Assembly: GCA_018262705.1 (NCBI GenBank)
Contig: JADFDQ010000008.1
Span: forward strand, 1-64,000
Reading direction: 5' to 3'
Source of the DNA: Xanthomonas sp.
Lineage (GTDB): Bacteria; Pseudomonadota; Gammaproteobacteria; Xanthomonadales; Xanthomonadaceae
Length of the DNA: 64,000 bases
A program made the position numbers and the translations under genes. Shown here piece by piece: positions 11,124 through 20,033 of this stretch (its first letter is position 1; the number at the start of each line of letters is the position of its first letter). The notes under the pieces are model-generated. The model saw nothing but the letters and a program-made list of their open reading frames with translations, had not been told where the DNA came from and did not search any database.

Positions 11124-11154
11124 GGGGGCCGGGAACCGGGGGCCGGGGACCGGG
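11124..11154. repeat. Heptanucleotide array between pheS and pheT
   Basis: GGGGGCC GGGAACC GGGGGCC GGGGACC GGG: 4.4 degenerate copies of the same 7-mer family found before thrS (there in the opposite orientation). It begins five bases after the pheS stop. Degeneracy between units suggests an older array than the one at 6239. Confidence 0.85.
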
Positions 11155-11223
11155 TGAAGCAACAGCGGGAACCCACTGGCTCAGACGGACTCCCGATCAC
11201 GAATCACTCATATTGGCTCGAAC

Positions 11224-13608
11224 ATGAAATTTTCCGAAAACTGGCTGCGCCAGCACGTCAAGACTTCCGCCGGCCGCGAAGCGCTTGCGGCCACCTTGAC
11301 CGCGATTGGCCTGGAAGTGGAAGCGCTCACGCCGCTTGGTGAGCAGCTCGATGGCGTGGTGGTGGGCAAAATTTTATCGGCCGAAAAACACCCCGAGGCC
11401 GACAAGTTGCAGGTCTGCCAAGTGGACGTGGGCGGCGCGGCACCGTTGCAAATCGTCTGCGGCGCGCCCAATGCGCGCGCCGGTTTGCTGGCGCCACTGG
11501 CCACCATCGGCACGCAAGTGGGCAGTTTGACCATCAAGGCCGCCAAACTGCGCGGTGTCGAGTCCAACGGAATGCTGTGCTCAGCCAAAGAGTTGGGTAT
11601 CGACGCCGATGCCTCGGGCTTGTTAGAACTGCCAGGCGATGCACCGGTCGGCAAGCCGCTGGCCGACTACTTGGGCCTGCCCGATGCCAGCATTGAATTG
11701 AAACTCACGCCCAATCGCGCCGACTGCTTCGGCGTGCGCGGGATTGCCTTCGACGTTGCCGCCGCGACCGGCTGCGAGGTGGAACCGCTTGACGCCGAAG
11801 CGGTGCCGGCCGTCGTCGATAACACGCTGTCGGTGGAGTTGAACGCCGGCAGCGATGCGCCGCGCTTCGTCGGGCGTGTCATCGAAGGCGTGGACGCCAA
11901 AGCAAAGACGCCGCTGTGGATGGCGCAGCGCCTGATTCGCAGTGGCGTGCGCCCGGTCAGCTTCCTGGTCGACGTCACCCAGTATCTGATGCTGGAACTC
12001 GGTCAGCCGATGCATGCGTATGACCGCGATTTGCTCAAAGGCCCGCTGGGTGTGCGCCATGCGCGCGCTGGCGAAACCCTGAAATTGCTCAATGGCGACA
12101 CTGCTGAATTGGACGCGCAATTTCTGGTCATCACCGACGCCGACCGCGTGGTGGGATTGGCCGGGGTCATGGGTGGCGATGACACCAAAGTGGGTGATGG
12201 CACCCGCAACGTGTTCCTCGAAGCCGCGCATTTTGCGCCGGCAGCGATCATCGGCCGCAGCCGCAAACTGGGACTGCACACCGACGCCGCGCACCGCTTC
12301 GAGCGCGGCGTGGATCCGGAGCTTCCGCAAATTGCGATCGAGCGTGCGACCCGGCTCGTTCTCGACATCGCCGGCGGCCGTCCCGGCCCGTTACGGATCA
12401 CCGAATTGCGCGAACACCTGCCGCAGCCGCAGGCAATCGTCTTGCGCCGCTCGCGGCTGGCGCGCGTGCTTGGCACGCAAGTCGACGATGCCGAAGTGGA
12501 TCGCATCCTCACCGCGCTGGGGCTGGGCGTTGCGTCCACCGCTGACGGCTGGCGGGTGACGCCGCCGGCGCGCCGCTTCGATCTGGCCATCGAAGAAGAC
12601 CTCATCGAGGAAATCGCGCGCATCCACGGCTACGACGCGATCCCGATCATGCTGCCGGGCGGATCGACCCGCCTGGTGGCGCCCGGCGAAACCCGCGTGA
12701 GCGAGTACGACTTGCGCCGACAGCTGGTGGCGTGCGACTACGTCGAGGCGATCAACTTTGCCTTTGTCGACGCCGCAATGCTGCAAGCGTGGGGTCTGGA
12801 GGCAGGCGGCGTAACGCTGGCCAACCCGCTCAGCGCGGAGCTTGGGGTGATGCGCACCCGCCTGCTGCCGGGGTTGGCATCGGCGCTGGCGCGCAACAGC
12901 GCACGCCAGCAGACCCGCGTGCGCCTGTTCGAGATCGGCCGCACCTTTGCCGCCGCGACCGGGGCGCCGGTCGAAACCGGCCGCATTGCCGCGGTGGCCT
13001 GTGGCGATGCCGCCAGCGAACAATGGGGCGTGGCCGCGCGCAAACTCGACTTCCACGATCTCAAGGGCGATCTGGACAGCCTTGCGGCATTGGCGGGTGC
13101 GACGCTGGAGTACCGCGCGTCCAGCCAGCCGTACGCGCACCCGGGTCGCAGCGCCGATGTGTATCGACTGAATGAAGCGGGGGAAGGGGTGTGCATCGGT
13201 TGGATCGGCCAGTTGCACCCGCGCCTGCAGCAGGCGATGGACATCGGTACCGAGGTCTACGGCTTCGAACTCGAACTCGATGCCCTTGTCGCGCGCGCGT
13301 TGCCGCGTGCGGCTTCGCTGTCGCGTTTCCCCTCGGTGCGCCGCGATTTGGCGTTCGTGGTGTCGGAGGCGGTGACTTGGGCGCAGCTGCGCGCCACCGC
13401 CGTTGCCGCCGGCGGCGACCTGCTGCGTGAGGTCGGGCTGTTCGACCGTTATGTCGGAAAAGGCATGGAAGCAGATCACAAAAGTCTCGCCATGCGCTTG
13501 ATTTTGCAGGACGAATCGCGCACTCTCACCGATCAGGATGCGGACGCCGTGGTGGCGCGCGTCACGGCGGCACTGGGTGAGTGCCACGGCGCGGTCATTC
13601 GCGGCTGA
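11224..13608 (+). CDS. pheT: Phenylalanine--tRNA ligase beta subunit
   Basis: This 794-residue subunit is the usual length. It has an N-terminal tRNA-binding OB-fold (VVVGKILSAEKHPEADKLQVCQVDVG near residue 40), the B3/B4 editing region (LTPNRADCFGVRGIAFDVAA and FLEAAHFAPAAI), a B5 domain (VTPPARRFDLAIEEDLIEEIARIHGYD), the catalytic-like domain, and a C-terminal ferredoxin-fold anticodon-binding domain (RFPSVRRDLAFVV ... LTDQDADAVVARV). It pairs with PheS in the cytoplasm. ihfA follows 12 bases downstream, as in other gammaproteobacteria. Confidence 0.98.
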   Translation: MKFSENWLRQHVKTSAGREALAATLTAIGLEVEALTPLGEQLDGVVVGKILSAEKHPEADKLQVCQVDVGGAAPLQIVCGAPNARAGLLAPLATIGTQVGSLTIKAAKLRGVESNGMLCSAKELGIDADASGLLELPGDAPVGKPLADYLGLPDASIELKLTPNRADCFGVRGIAFDVAAATGCEVEPLDAEAVPAVVDNTLSVELNAGSDAPRFVGRVIEGVDAKAKTPLWMAQRLIRSGVRPVSFLVDVTQYLMLELGQPMHAYDRDLLKGPLGVRHARAGETLKLLNGDTAELDAQFLVITDADRVVGLAGVMGGDDTKVGDGTRNVFLEAAHFAPAAIIGRSRKLGLHTDAAHRFERGVDPELPQIAIERATRLVLDIAGGRPGPLRITELREHLPQPQAIVLRRSRLARVLGTQVDDAEVDRILTALGLGVASTADGWRVTPPARRFDLAIEEDLIEEIARIHGYDAIPIMLPGGSTRLVAPGETRVSEYDLRRQLVACDYVEAINFAFVDAAMLQAWGLEAGGVTLANPLSAELGVMRTRLLPGLASALARNSARQQTRVRLFEIGRTFAAATGAPVETGRIAAVACGDAASEQWGVAARKLDFHDLKGDLDSLAALAGATLEYRASSQPYAHPGRSADVYRLNEAGEGVCIGWIGQLHPRLQQAMDIGTEVYGFELELDALVARALPRAASLSRFPSVRRDLAFVVSEAVTWAQLRATAVAAGGDLLREVGLFDRYVGKGMEADHKSLAMRLILQDESRTLTDQDADAVVARVTAALGECHGAVIRG

Positions 13609-13620
13609 CAGGGGAGAGGC

Positions 13621-13923
13621 ATGGCGTTGACCAAGGCAGAGATGGCCGACCGGCTGTATGAAGAAGTCGGCTTGAACAAACGCGAGGCGAAAGAATTCGT
13701 CGACGCGTTTTTCGATGGACTGCGCGGAGCGCTGGAGCAGGGCAATCAGGTCAAGCTGTCCGGTTTCGGCAATTTCGAACTGCGTCGCAAGAACCAGCGT
13801 CCGGGGCGCAATCCCAAGACCGGGCAGGAAATCCCGATCACCGCGCGCACGGTGGTCACCTTCCGCTCCGGACAAAAATTGAAGGGCCAGGTCGAGGCGT
13901 TCGCCGGAGTCGAACATGCTTGA
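13621..13923 (+). CDS. ihfA: Integration host factor subunit alpha
   Basis: This 100-residue DNA-bending protein acts with IhfB in recombination, replication and sigma-54 promoter activation. Signature features are [42 protein letters not shown] and the DNA-intercalating beta-arm [23 protein letters not shown] precedes the ATG. It overlaps the merR-family gene by eight bases, so the two are translationally coupled. The pheT-ihfA-merR order is characteristic of gammaproteobacteria. Confidence 0.98.
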   Translation: MALTKAEMADRLYEEVGLNKREAKEFVDAFFDGLRGALEQGNQVKLSGFGNFELRRKNQRPGRNPKTGQEIPITARTVVTFRSGQKLKGQVEAFAGVEHA

Positions 13924-14272
13924 TCCGGGCAGCAATCGCGAACTGCCGCCGATCCCCGCCAAGCGTTACTTCACCATCGGCGAGGTCAGCGAGCTGTGCG
14001 ACGTCAAGCCGCACGTGCTGCGCTACTGGGAAACCGAGTTCCCGAGTCTGGAGCCGTCCAAGCGTCGCGGCAACCGCCGCTACTATCAGCGCCACGACGT
14101 GCTGATGGTGCGCCAGATCCGCAGCCTGTTGTACGAACAGGGCTACACCATCAGCGGCGCGCGGCTGCGGCTGGAGGGCAACGACGCCAGGCAGGAGTCG
14201 GCGATGAGCGCGCAGATCGTGCGCCAGGTGCGCGGCGAACTGGAAGAAGTGCTGCAGATCCTGCGCCGCTGA
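13916..14272 (+). CDS. MerR-family transcriptional regulator linked to ihfA
   Basis: A 118-residue protein with the MerR winged helix-turn-helix at residues 17-75 ([25 protein letters not shown], then [14 protein letters not shown]) and a short coiled dimerisation helix. No metal-binding cysteines are present: the only Cys is in the DNA-binding domain. The effector is unknown and may be absent. It overlaps the end of ihfA, an arrangement conserved in Xanthomonas and Pseudomonas, where it is usually annotated only as a MerR regulator. tRNA-Pro follows. Confidence 0.92.
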   Translation: MLDPGSNRELPPIPAKRYFTIGEVSELCDVKPHVLRYWETEFPSLEPSKRRGNRRYYQRHDVLMVRQIRSLLYEQGYTISGARLRLEGNDARQESAMSAQIVRQVRGELEEVLQILRR

Positions 14273-14338
14273 GCGGACGCGAATCATTCGTCACCGAGCC
14301 GGAAAGCCAGCGCGCATCGGCTATAATTGCTTTGATAT

Positions 14339-14415
14339 CGGGGTATAGCGCAGCCTGGTAGCGCACTTGTCTGGGGGACAAGTGGTCGTCGGTTCAAATC
14401 CGGCTACCCCGACCA
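14339..14415 (+). tRNA. tRNA-Pro (GGG)
   Basis: The 77-base gene has acceptor CGGGGTA/TACCCCG, discriminator A and encoded CCA. The anticodon stem CTTGT/ACAAG closes the loop CTGGGGG with anticodon GGG. A good -10 box (TATAAT, 14322-14327) lies 11 bases upstream; the -35 is weak (CCGGAA). A terminator follows at 14434. Confidence 0.96.
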
Positions 14416-14433
14416 TTTCGACGGTTGATCGAG

Positions 14434-14466
14434 CGGCCCAAGCCTGATGGTTCGGGCCGTTTTTGT
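14434..14466 (+). terminator. Terminator of tRNA-Pro
   Basis: CGGCCCAAGCC and GGTTCGGGCCG pair (one G-U and one mismatch) around TGAT and are followed by TTTTTGTT. The neighbouring minus-strand gene ends six bases later, so it may serve both directions. Confidence 0.75.
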
Positions 14467-14471
14467 TGCCG

Positions 14472-15293
14472 TCACGCCTGCGCTTCAAACCGCCAGTGCC
14501 ACGGCTCGTAGACGATGCCGTGCGGGTTGTCGCGCGGGTAGCTCATCGCAAAGCCGTGTTCGCCGGCGTGTGCTTGCAGCCAGGTGAGCGCGGACGTGTT
14601 CTCGAAGCTTTCTTCGGCCGGCGGTTCGCCTGGCGTGCCGATGTCCAGCGCCAGCCCGCTGTGGTGTTCGGAAAATCCCGGCGCGGCGTTGACTTCGAGA
14701 ATCTGCGCAACGGTTTGGCTGCGCGCCAGCTTGCGTTCGAAAATGCCGAGCTGATAGTCGTGGCTGCGGTAGCCGGAGATGCCTTCCAGCACGACACCGC
14801 CCGTGAGCGCAGCGTCGCGCATGTTCAGCCAGGCGCGGGCGGCGTCGAGGCCCATCCACAACGCGCGCTGCCAGCGATCGAAGCCGGCGAAGGCCAAGCG
14901 CGCCGGTTCCGGCACCAGGGTCAGCCCGGTGCGCACCGCGTAGCCGGCGGCATCCAGGCCAAGCGCCTCCAGGCGATCCTGCAGGCGGTGCAGCGGCAGC
15001 GTGCCGGGGCGGTCGATGCCGGTGCGGCGCGGCGCGTGGAAAGCTTCCAGCGCGCGTTGCGCGGCGGCAAGCCCCGGCTGGCGCGCAAGGTTCGGCACCA
15101 GCGGCTGCAGGCCGTCATCACCGACGGCTGCGGCGAGGTATCGGCCGTCGCGTTTGCGCCGCAGCACGCAGCGTGCGCGTGCGAGCAGGCGCGCGTGGGC
15201 GTTGCTGCGCGCCTGCAACGTGCCGCCCGGCCACAGTTCGATGTCCGGCGTGTTGATCAAGAAGGATTTCAGGGGGACGAGGCCGGCGCGCAT
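14472..15293 (-). CDS. VanY-type D-alanyl-D-alanine carboxypeptidase (M15B)
   Basis: A 273-residue zinc peptidase predicted to trim peptidoglycan stem peptides. The C-terminal catalytic domain carries ISGYRSHDYQLGIF, the zinc-binding SEHHSGLALDIG (His and Asp ligands) and EPWHWRF (third His). The N-terminal ~100 residues (LARARCVLRRKRDGRYLAAAVG, QPLVPNLARQPG) are a separate part I do not recognise. No signal peptide is obvious from the chosen ATG (15293); an upstream ATG at 15374 would overlap the next gene. Last gene of the minus-strand cluster that starts with the SPFH gene. Confidence 0.85.
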   Translation of the reverse strand: MRAGLVPLKSFLINTPDIELWPGGTLQARSNAHARLLARARCVLRRKRDGRYLAAAVGDDGLQPLVPNLARQPGLAAAQRALEAFHAPRRTGIDRPGTLPLHRLQDRLEALGLDAAGYAVRTGLTLVPEPARLAFAGFDRWQRALWMGLDAARAWLNMRDAALTGGVVLEGISGYRSHDYQLGIFERKLARSQTVAQILEVNAAPGFSEHHSGLALDIGTPGEPPAEESFENTSALTWLQAHAGEHGFAMSYPRDNPHGIVYEPWHWRFEAQA

Positions 15294-15324
15294 CGGGCAA
15301 GGATAGAACGTCGGCAGCGCCGCG

Positions 15325-15864
15325 TCAGGCGGCCTGCGCGCGCAGCGCGTCGAGCAGCGCCTGCGGCCGTTCAAGGCTGAGCAGCACGCTGCTGTCGTCG
15401 CGCAGCGGAAGTATCAGCGTGCGCTCATGCTGGGTGAGCAGACAGAACGCCTTGCTCTTGTTGCGCAGTCGAAAGTGGCCGGCTTGAAAGCCTGGCAGGG
15501 CGTAGCCGTTGGTCTTGATCCACGGCCGATAGTCGGTGTGCTCGTCGAGGCTGGCGATCCGCGCGCGGTCAAGATCGAGCATGGCCGCCGGCACTTTCTT
15601 GGTATAGATCGTGGCGGCGACCACCAGCACGCCGTCGCGCAGTTCGATCCGGCGGCGCTTGAAAGACAGCAACGAGCCGCCGCAGACAACGATGACCAGC
15701 GCAGGGGCAACCAGCATCGGAGCCCCCGGCATGGGATGCGACTGCGGAACCACAAGCAGGGCCATCACGAAGACGACCGGAAGCACGCCGAGGAACAGTG
15801 CCGCCATCCAGACGGAGATCGTCCGTAGCGGTGCGAGTTCGAACCTGCGTGCTTCGGTTGCCAT
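15325..15864 (-). CDS. Membrane protein with bacterial PH-like domain
   Basis: A 179-residue protein with two adjacent membrane helices (about residues 16-36 and 46-65, ISVWMAALFLGVLPVVFVMALL and MLVAPALVIVVCGGSLLSF) followed by a cytoplasmic beta-rich domain (RRIELRDGVLVVAATIYTKKVPAAMLDLDRARIASL). This layout is that of bacterial PH-domain (DUF304-like) membrane proteins, whose role is mostly unknown. The ATG at 15864 lies 14 bases after the hydrolase stop, so the two are probably co-transcribed. Family assignment is moderate. Confidence 0.65.
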   Translation of the reverse strand: MATEARRFELAPLRTISVWMAALFLGVLPVVFVMALLVVPQSHPMPGAPMLVAPALVIVVCGGSLLSFKRRRIELRDGVLVVAATIYTKKVPAAMLDLDRARIASLDEHTDYRPWIKTNGYALPGFQAGHFRLRNKSKAFCLLTQHERTLILPLRDDSSVLLSLERPQALLDALRAQAA

Positions 15865-15878
15865 GGCCGTTTTGCCCC

Positions 15879-17198
15879 TCAGTGCGCCTTGACCCACTGG
15901 GCCACGTCGTCGATCAACTTCGGATCGACGTGACCGGCGACCTGATAGTCCTGGAGCGTGCCCTCGCCCTGGATGCCCAGATGGTTCAGTCCGTCGTACA
16001 GCTTGAACGTCGCCTTGGGATTGTCGTGGAAGGCCTCGCGCCAGTTTTGCCAGTCGGCGTCCACCACCTGGATGTCGTTGGTGCCCTGCAGCAGCAACAT
16101 CGACAGCTTGACGTTTTCGGCCTCGGTCACGGCATTGACCGCATCGACGCTGCGCCAGTAGCCGGCGGGTTGGCCCATGACGGTGGCCGTGGTCGCCGGC
16201 GTCAGCGGGTCGCGGGTGGCGCGCACCTGCTCGGTCAGCGCGTTGATGGCCGCACGCTCGGTGTCGTCGATCTTGCCGTCGTTCAACGCGGCCAGCCGGC
16301 GGTTCTGTTCGATCAGGATATCGAGCAATGAGCGCGACGGCGCCGCCATCAGGATCAGCCCGTCGACGTGGCCGGACACGGCGGCGATGCGCGGTGCCAT
16401 CATTCCGCCTTGGCTGTGGCCGAGGACGAAGATGCGGGCCGGGTCGATGCCGTCGGTCTTGCGCAGGGCGTCCACCGCCAGCACCGCATCGTTGGTGGTT
16501 TCGTCATCCACCGTGAATTCTCCGCTGGCGAAATCCTGCGGGCGCGCCTTGGTTCGCTTCTCATAACGCAGAACGGCAATGCCCTGCGCGGCCAGCCCGC
16601 GGGCGATGTCGAGGAACGGACGGTTGGCGCCGATGGTTTCGTTGCGGTCTTGCGGGCCGGAACCGTGTACCAGCACCATGGCAGGGAAAGGGCCGTCGCC
16701 CTTGGGCATGGCCAGGGTGCCGGGCAGAGCGCGCTCGCCTTCGCCGACGCTGAAATCCTGTTCCGTGTAGGGGGCATCGGCGGCGACTTCGGGGATGGGT
16801 TCGGCCGTGGGCGCGGGTTGGACCAGGAAGCCGACGATCTTGCCTTCGCCGTCGAAGGCGAATTTGGCGAGCATTTCGCCTTTTTCGAAATGCAGCGGGA
16901 TCATGACCAAAGTGGCGCCATTTTGCTCGGTCGTCTGCGCCTCGCCGCGACCGGTGGCTGCGCCCACCATTCCGGGCAGCGATTCCCACACCGATTTCAG
17001 CTTGTCCTCGGGCACCGCCGCGGCCATCTGCGCGCCGAACAACTGCTCGACCTGCGCGTACTGGCCGGCGTCGAGGTGATCCAGCGCCTGGGATGCGAGC
17101 GCGGACGGGGACGCCGGAGCGTTGGCATCCTGCGCCCATGCACCGGAAGTCGCGGCGAGGCAGGCGGTCAGGATGATGGAAAGCAGGGTGCGGCGCAT
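15879..17198 (-). CDS. Secreted alpha/beta hydrolase with N-terminal DUF3887 domain
   Basis: A 439-residue protein with a signal peptide cut after AWAQ (~23). Residues ~30-125 form a DUF3887-like domain (ALDHLDAGQYAQVEQLFGAQMAA). The hydrolase part has the oxyanion segment VLVHGSGPQDRNETIG, nucleophile elbow GHSQGG, an acid in GTNDIQVVDADW and a catalytic His in DGLNHLG. Such proteins are periplasmic or secreted serine esterases or peptidases with unknown substrate. The start codon is one base away from the end of the DUF4177 gene, indicating tight operon packing. Confidence 0.88.
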   Translation of the reverse strand: MRRTLLSIILTACLAATSGAWAQDANAPASPSALASQALDHLDAGQYAQVEQLFGAQMAAAVPEDKLKSVWESLPGMVGAATGRGEAQTTEQNGATLVMIPLHFEKGEMLAKFAFDGEGKIVGFLVQPAPTAEPIPEVAADAPYTEQDFSVGEGERALPGTLAMPKGDGPFPAMVLVHGSGPQDRNETIGANRPFLDIARGLAAQGIAVLRYEKRTKARPQDFASGEFTVDDETTNDAVLAVDALRKTDGIDPARIFVLGHSQGGMMAPRIAAVSGHVDGLILMAAPSRSLLDILIEQNRRLAALNDGKIDDTERAAINALTEQVRATRDPLTPATTATVMGQPAGYWRSVDAVNAVTEAENVKLSMLLLQGTNDIQVVDADWQNWREAFHDNPKATFKLYDGLNHLGIQGEGTLQDYQVAGHVDPKLIDDVAQWVKAH

Positions 17199-17199
17199 G

Positions 17200-17370
17200 T
17201 CAGGCTTCCTTTTTCAGATATAGGGTGATGGATGCACCGAGCTGCACCACCGAGACCAACTCCCAGCCTTGTTGGCCAAGAGATACCAGCGTAGTTTCGA
17301 TAACTTCAGGCTTTAACCCAAGGAATTGCGGTTTTACCTGCACCACTTTGTACAGCCAGCGCTGGCTCAT
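17200..17370 (-). CDS. DUF4177-family small protein
   Basis: A 56-residue protein: [14 protein letters not shown] starts it, [20 protein letters not shown] makes a helix and GWELVSVV is the family hallmark, followed by a second strand (SITLYLKKE). DUF4177 proteins are compact alpha/beta domains of unknown function found across bacteria. The ATG overlaps the stop of the upstream ribbon-helix-helix gene (ATGA), and the hydrolase gene starts directly after it. Because it is very short it is easily missed. Confidence 0.85.
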   Translation of the reverse strand: MSQRWLYKVVQVKPQFLGLKPEVIETTLVSLGQQGWELVSVVQLGASITLYLKKEA

Positions 17371-17546
17371 GCTTTATTCTCCGGCTCTGTTTTCGGCGCA
17401 GGCAGCCGCCCGGCCTTGCGCAGCGCGTCGCGCAACACGTATTCGATCTGGGCGTTGAGGCTGCGCAGTTCGTCGTCCGCCCAGCGCTGTACCGCTGCCA
17501 AGACATCGGCATTGATGCGCAGCGGATAGGCTTTCTTCTCGGCCAT
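17367..17546 (-). CDS. Arc-family ribbon-helix-helix DNA-binding protein
   Basis: A 59-residue protein: [20 protein letters not shown] gives the beta-strand and first helix, and [20 protein letters not shown] the second helix, the Arc/MetJ fold that binds DNA as a dimer. A proline- and lysine-rich tail follows. The start is four bases after the SPFH gene's stop and the stop overlaps the DUF4177 start. A plausible target is the pair of direct repeats just upstream of the SPFH gene (18469-18487), which would make the operon self-regulated. That link is inference. Confidence 0.87.
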   Translation of the reverse strand: MAEKKAYPLRINADVLAAVQRWADDELRSLNAQIEYVLRDALRKAGRLPAPKTEPENKA

Positions 17547-17549
17547 GGC

Positions 17550-18437
17550 TCAGTAGATCGTGCCGGCATTGACGATCGGCTGGGTCGCGCGCTCGCCGCA
17601 CAGCACCACCAGCAGGTTGCTGACCATCTGCGCCTTGCGCTCTTCGTCGAGATCCACCACGCCGTTCTTCTTGAGTTCGTTGAGCGCCATTTCGACCATC
17701 CCCACCGCGCCGGCTACGATCCGCGTGCGCGCGGCGATGATGGCGTCGGCCTGTTGGCGCTGGAGCATGGCCTGGGCGATTTCCGGCGCATAGGCGAGGT
17801 GGCTGATGCGCGCGTCCAGCACTTCCACGCCGGCATCGGTGAGGCGCTCCTGCAGCTCCTCCTTCAGATGCTGGCTGATCTCGGCGGCATGGCTGCGCAG
17901 CGAGAGCTGGCCATCCTCGTGCTGGTCGTAGGGATAGCTGGTGGCCATTGCGCGCAGCGCCGATTCCGACTGGATGGTCACGAAGCTTTCGTAGTCGTCC
18001 ACGTTGTAGACCGCCTCGGCGCTGTCCATGACCTGCCAGACGATCACCGAAGCGATTTCGATCGGGCTGCCGCCCAGTTCGTTGACCTTGAGCTTGCCGG
18101 ACTCGAAGTTGCGCACTCGCTGCGAGACTTTTCTCTTGCTGAAAAACGGATTGTTCCAACGCAGGCCGTTGGCCTTGACCGTGCCGACGTATTTCCCGAA
18201 CAGGCTCAGCACCGCGGCCTGGTTCGGTTCGACCTTGTACAGCCCGATTAGGCTGAGGAAGGCGATCAACAGCACCAACAGACCGCCGAGGATCATGCCA
18301 CCCGAGGCCGGCCCGTTGGGGCCGTCCACGTCGGGACCAATGCCGGCAATGAACATCCAGCCGCCAAGGACGGCGATCAGGAACACCGCGATCAGGAACG
18401 GGATGCCGGGCAGGGATTGGACGGAATTTTCTTTCAT
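17550..18437 (-). CDS. SPFH/Band 7 membrane protein
   Basis: A 295-residue stomatin/prohibitin-like scaffold. Two N-terminal membrane helices (about residues 12-32 and 46-66) precede the SPFH domain ([19 protein letters not shown] to [24 protein letters not shown]), and a helical tail ends [26 protein letters not shown] proteins form ring-like oligomers in the inner membrane and organise lipids or proteases. It is the first gene of a packed run with an Arc-like repressor and a DUF4177 protein. Its partner protease (NfeD) is absent, so this is not a YqfA/NfeD-type locus. Confidence 0.93.
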   Translation of the reverse strand: MKENSVQSLPGIPFLIAVFLIAVLGGWMFIAGIGPDVDGPNGPASGGMILGGLLVLLIAFLSLIGLYKVEPNQAAVLSLFGKYVGTVKANGLRWNNPFFSKRKVSQRVRNFESGKLKVNELGGSPIEIASVIVWQVMDSAEAVYNVDDYESFVTIQSESALRAMATSYPYDQHEDGQLSLRSHAAEISQHLKEELQERLTDAGVEVLDARISHLAYAPEIAQAMLQRQQADAIIAARTRIVAGAVGMVEMALNELKKNGVVDLDEERKAQMVSNLLVVLCGERATQPIVNAGTIY

Positions 18438-18468
18438 GGCGAGGTCTCACGGGTTGGATGGCATATAG

Positions 18469-18487
18469 ATATCAAATTAATATCAAA
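18469..18487. promoter_or_regulatory. Direct repeats upstream of the SPFH operon
   Basis: ATATCAAA occurs twice (18469-18476 and 18480-18487), offset by 11 bp, one helical turn, within a short AT-rich island 32-50 bases before the SPFH start codon. In the minus orientation the repeats read TTTGATAT and overlap the core promoter. Tandem half-sites in this phase are what paired ribbon-helix-helix dimers recognise. Confidence 0.5.
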
Positions 18488-18526
18488 CAAGCAAGAATTT
18501 CCCGACGGACGGTCAGCGCGCACCGC

Positions 18527-19438
18527 TCACTGCTGGGGAACGAGGTAGAAGATCGGCGCCGGGCTGAACTCGCCGGTGGCGTACAGGCCGGCGCCTCCGG
18601 CACTCCAAGACAGCGCTTCCGCCTGCGGAATGGGCGGCACGTCGTGCGCTTCGGGGAGCTGGGCGACGGCGTCCGCCCAGTCCTGGCCTTCGCTGCGGCG
18701 GTAGAACAGCACGCTGCCGTAGGTCAGCACCGCCAGCGTGCTGCGATCCGGAGAAAGGTCGGCAGCGGTCACCTGGGAATACAGCGTGGCTAGCTTCGGG
18801 TCTTTGGCCTGAAGATCGGAACTGGCCTGCGGTACGCCGGCAAGTCGACCGACGCGGCGCGCTTCGAGCACGGCGCCGTGCGGATCGTCCAGCGGCAGGG
18901 TGAACAGTTCCGGCGGTACGCGCTTTTTCGAGATCAGCAGGATCTGGCCTGACGTGGCATCGACGGCCACCGCCTCGCAGTCGCGCGGACCGTCGGGCCA
19001 GCGTGCGTGGATGCTCCAGGCCGGGCGCAGCGTGCCGTCTTCCAGCGTCGCCGGTTCTTCGAACACGTACAGCACGAAATCGCGGCGGTGACCGCCGTTG
19101 TCGCCGGTGTCGGCCAGCAGCAGATAGTGGCGGCCGTTGCGCTCGAAGCTGGCGATGTCTTCCCAATCGACGTTTTTCGCGCCGATGACCTTGAAACTCG
19201 CGAGCAACCGTCCGCGCCGGCTGATGGCATACAGTCGCGCCGGGTTGCCGCTGTCGTTGTGGGCCCAGAGCACGCCGTCGTGGGCGTGGGAGGCCGCAAG
19301 GCCGCTGATTTCCGTGAGTTGCCGGTTGGTGACCAACCCCGCCAGCCGTGCGAACGGCAGGCTGGGCGCGGAGCAGGAGGCGCAGACCAGCGTCAGCAGG
19401 GTCAACAAGACGAATGGCAGGAAAAGTTGCCTTGGCAT
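18527..19438 (-). CDS. Exported beta-propeller-like lipoprotein
   Basis: A 303-residue protein with a lipoprotein-like signal (LLTLLTLVCASCSAP; probable lipidated Cys at 22). The body has repeated strand motifs typical of propellers: LTEISGLAASHAHDGVLWAHNDSGNPARLYAI, VDWEDIASFERNGRHYLLLADTGDN and DCEAVAVDATSGQILLISK. The acidic D-W-E-D and D-C-E-A motifs recall esterase-like phytase-type propellers that bind calcium. Function unknown. It stands alone, divergent from the gene at 19574. Confidence 0.7.
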   Translation of the reverse strand: MPRQLFLPFVLLTLLTLVCASCSAPSLPFARLAGLVTNRQLTEISGLAASHAHDGVLWAHNDSGNPARLYAISRRGRLLASFKVIGAKNVDWEDIASFERNGRHYLLLADTGDNGGHRRDFVLYVFEEPATLEDGTLRPAWSIHARWPDGPRDCEAVAVDATSGQILLISKKRVPPELFTLPLDDPHGAVLEARRVGRLAGVPQASSDLQAKDPKLATLYSQVTAADLSPDRSTLAVLTYGSVLFYRRSEGQDWADAVAQLPEAHDVPPIPQAEALSWSAGGAGLYATGEFSPAPIFYLVPQQ

Positions 19439-19573
19439 GGTGCCAAGGATCGCACGCGGTGCCGGGTTGGCGAAGCGTTGTTCGCGTGTTCGTGCGCCGA
19501 GGATCGGGCTGCAGGTGCGGCTTTGGCCTGCGCCGCGCTGGCGACGTAGACGTGCGGTGTGCGAGGATGGCTC

Positions 19574-19930
19574 ATGGCCGAATCATCCGGGTACGCCGTG
19601 TTCCTGTTCCCGCCTGCGCTCGAAGCGCTGGGCGACGCCGTCAAGCCCTACCTGCAGATGGGGCCGGCTGGGCCATTCGTTCCCTGCAGGGAAGTGGATA
19701 CCGGCGGCACCTTTGTCGAAATGACGCTGGAAGGGCGCTCGCCCGACGGTCGCACCATCGAACTGGAATTGATGGTGCCTGGCAATATGGTGCGGATGGT
19801 CGTTTCGGCGCGCGCCGACGCCGAGTTCGGTTTCTATGATCGCAAGCGGCAGCAGGCCGCGTTGGCGAATGAAGCGGCTGCGCCGCAAACCGCCGCGGAC
19901 GATGTGGCTGGCGGAAAAGCCCCGGCGTAG
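19574..19930 (+). CDS. Conserved hypothetical protein
   Basis: A 118-residue protein with no signal or membrane segment: YAVFLFPPALEALGDAVKPYLQMGPAGPFVPCREVDTGG then an alternating strand region (IELELMVPGNMVRMVVSARADAEFGF) and an Ala-rich tail. It reads like small Xanthomonadaceae-specific proteins of unknown role. The start at 19574 is preferred over a more upstream ATG at 19559 because MAESSGYAVF begins the compact domain. It precedes the WecA-like gene but the gap of 103 bases makes co-transcription uncertain. Confidence 0.6.
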   Translation: MAESSGYAVFLFPPALEALGDAVKPYLQMGPAGPFVPCREVDTGGTFVEMTLEGRSPDGRTIELELMVPGNMVRMVVSARADAEFGFYDRKRQQAALANEAAAPQTAADDVAGGKAPA

Positions 19931-20033
19931 AACTGCGGCAGGCCCGCGCCAGGGCTGGGCAGACTCCCCGCCCCTGGACTAGACTTGTTGCATTGCGGGA
20001 TAGGACAGGGCCAATCGGCATTCGGGGGAGTGC

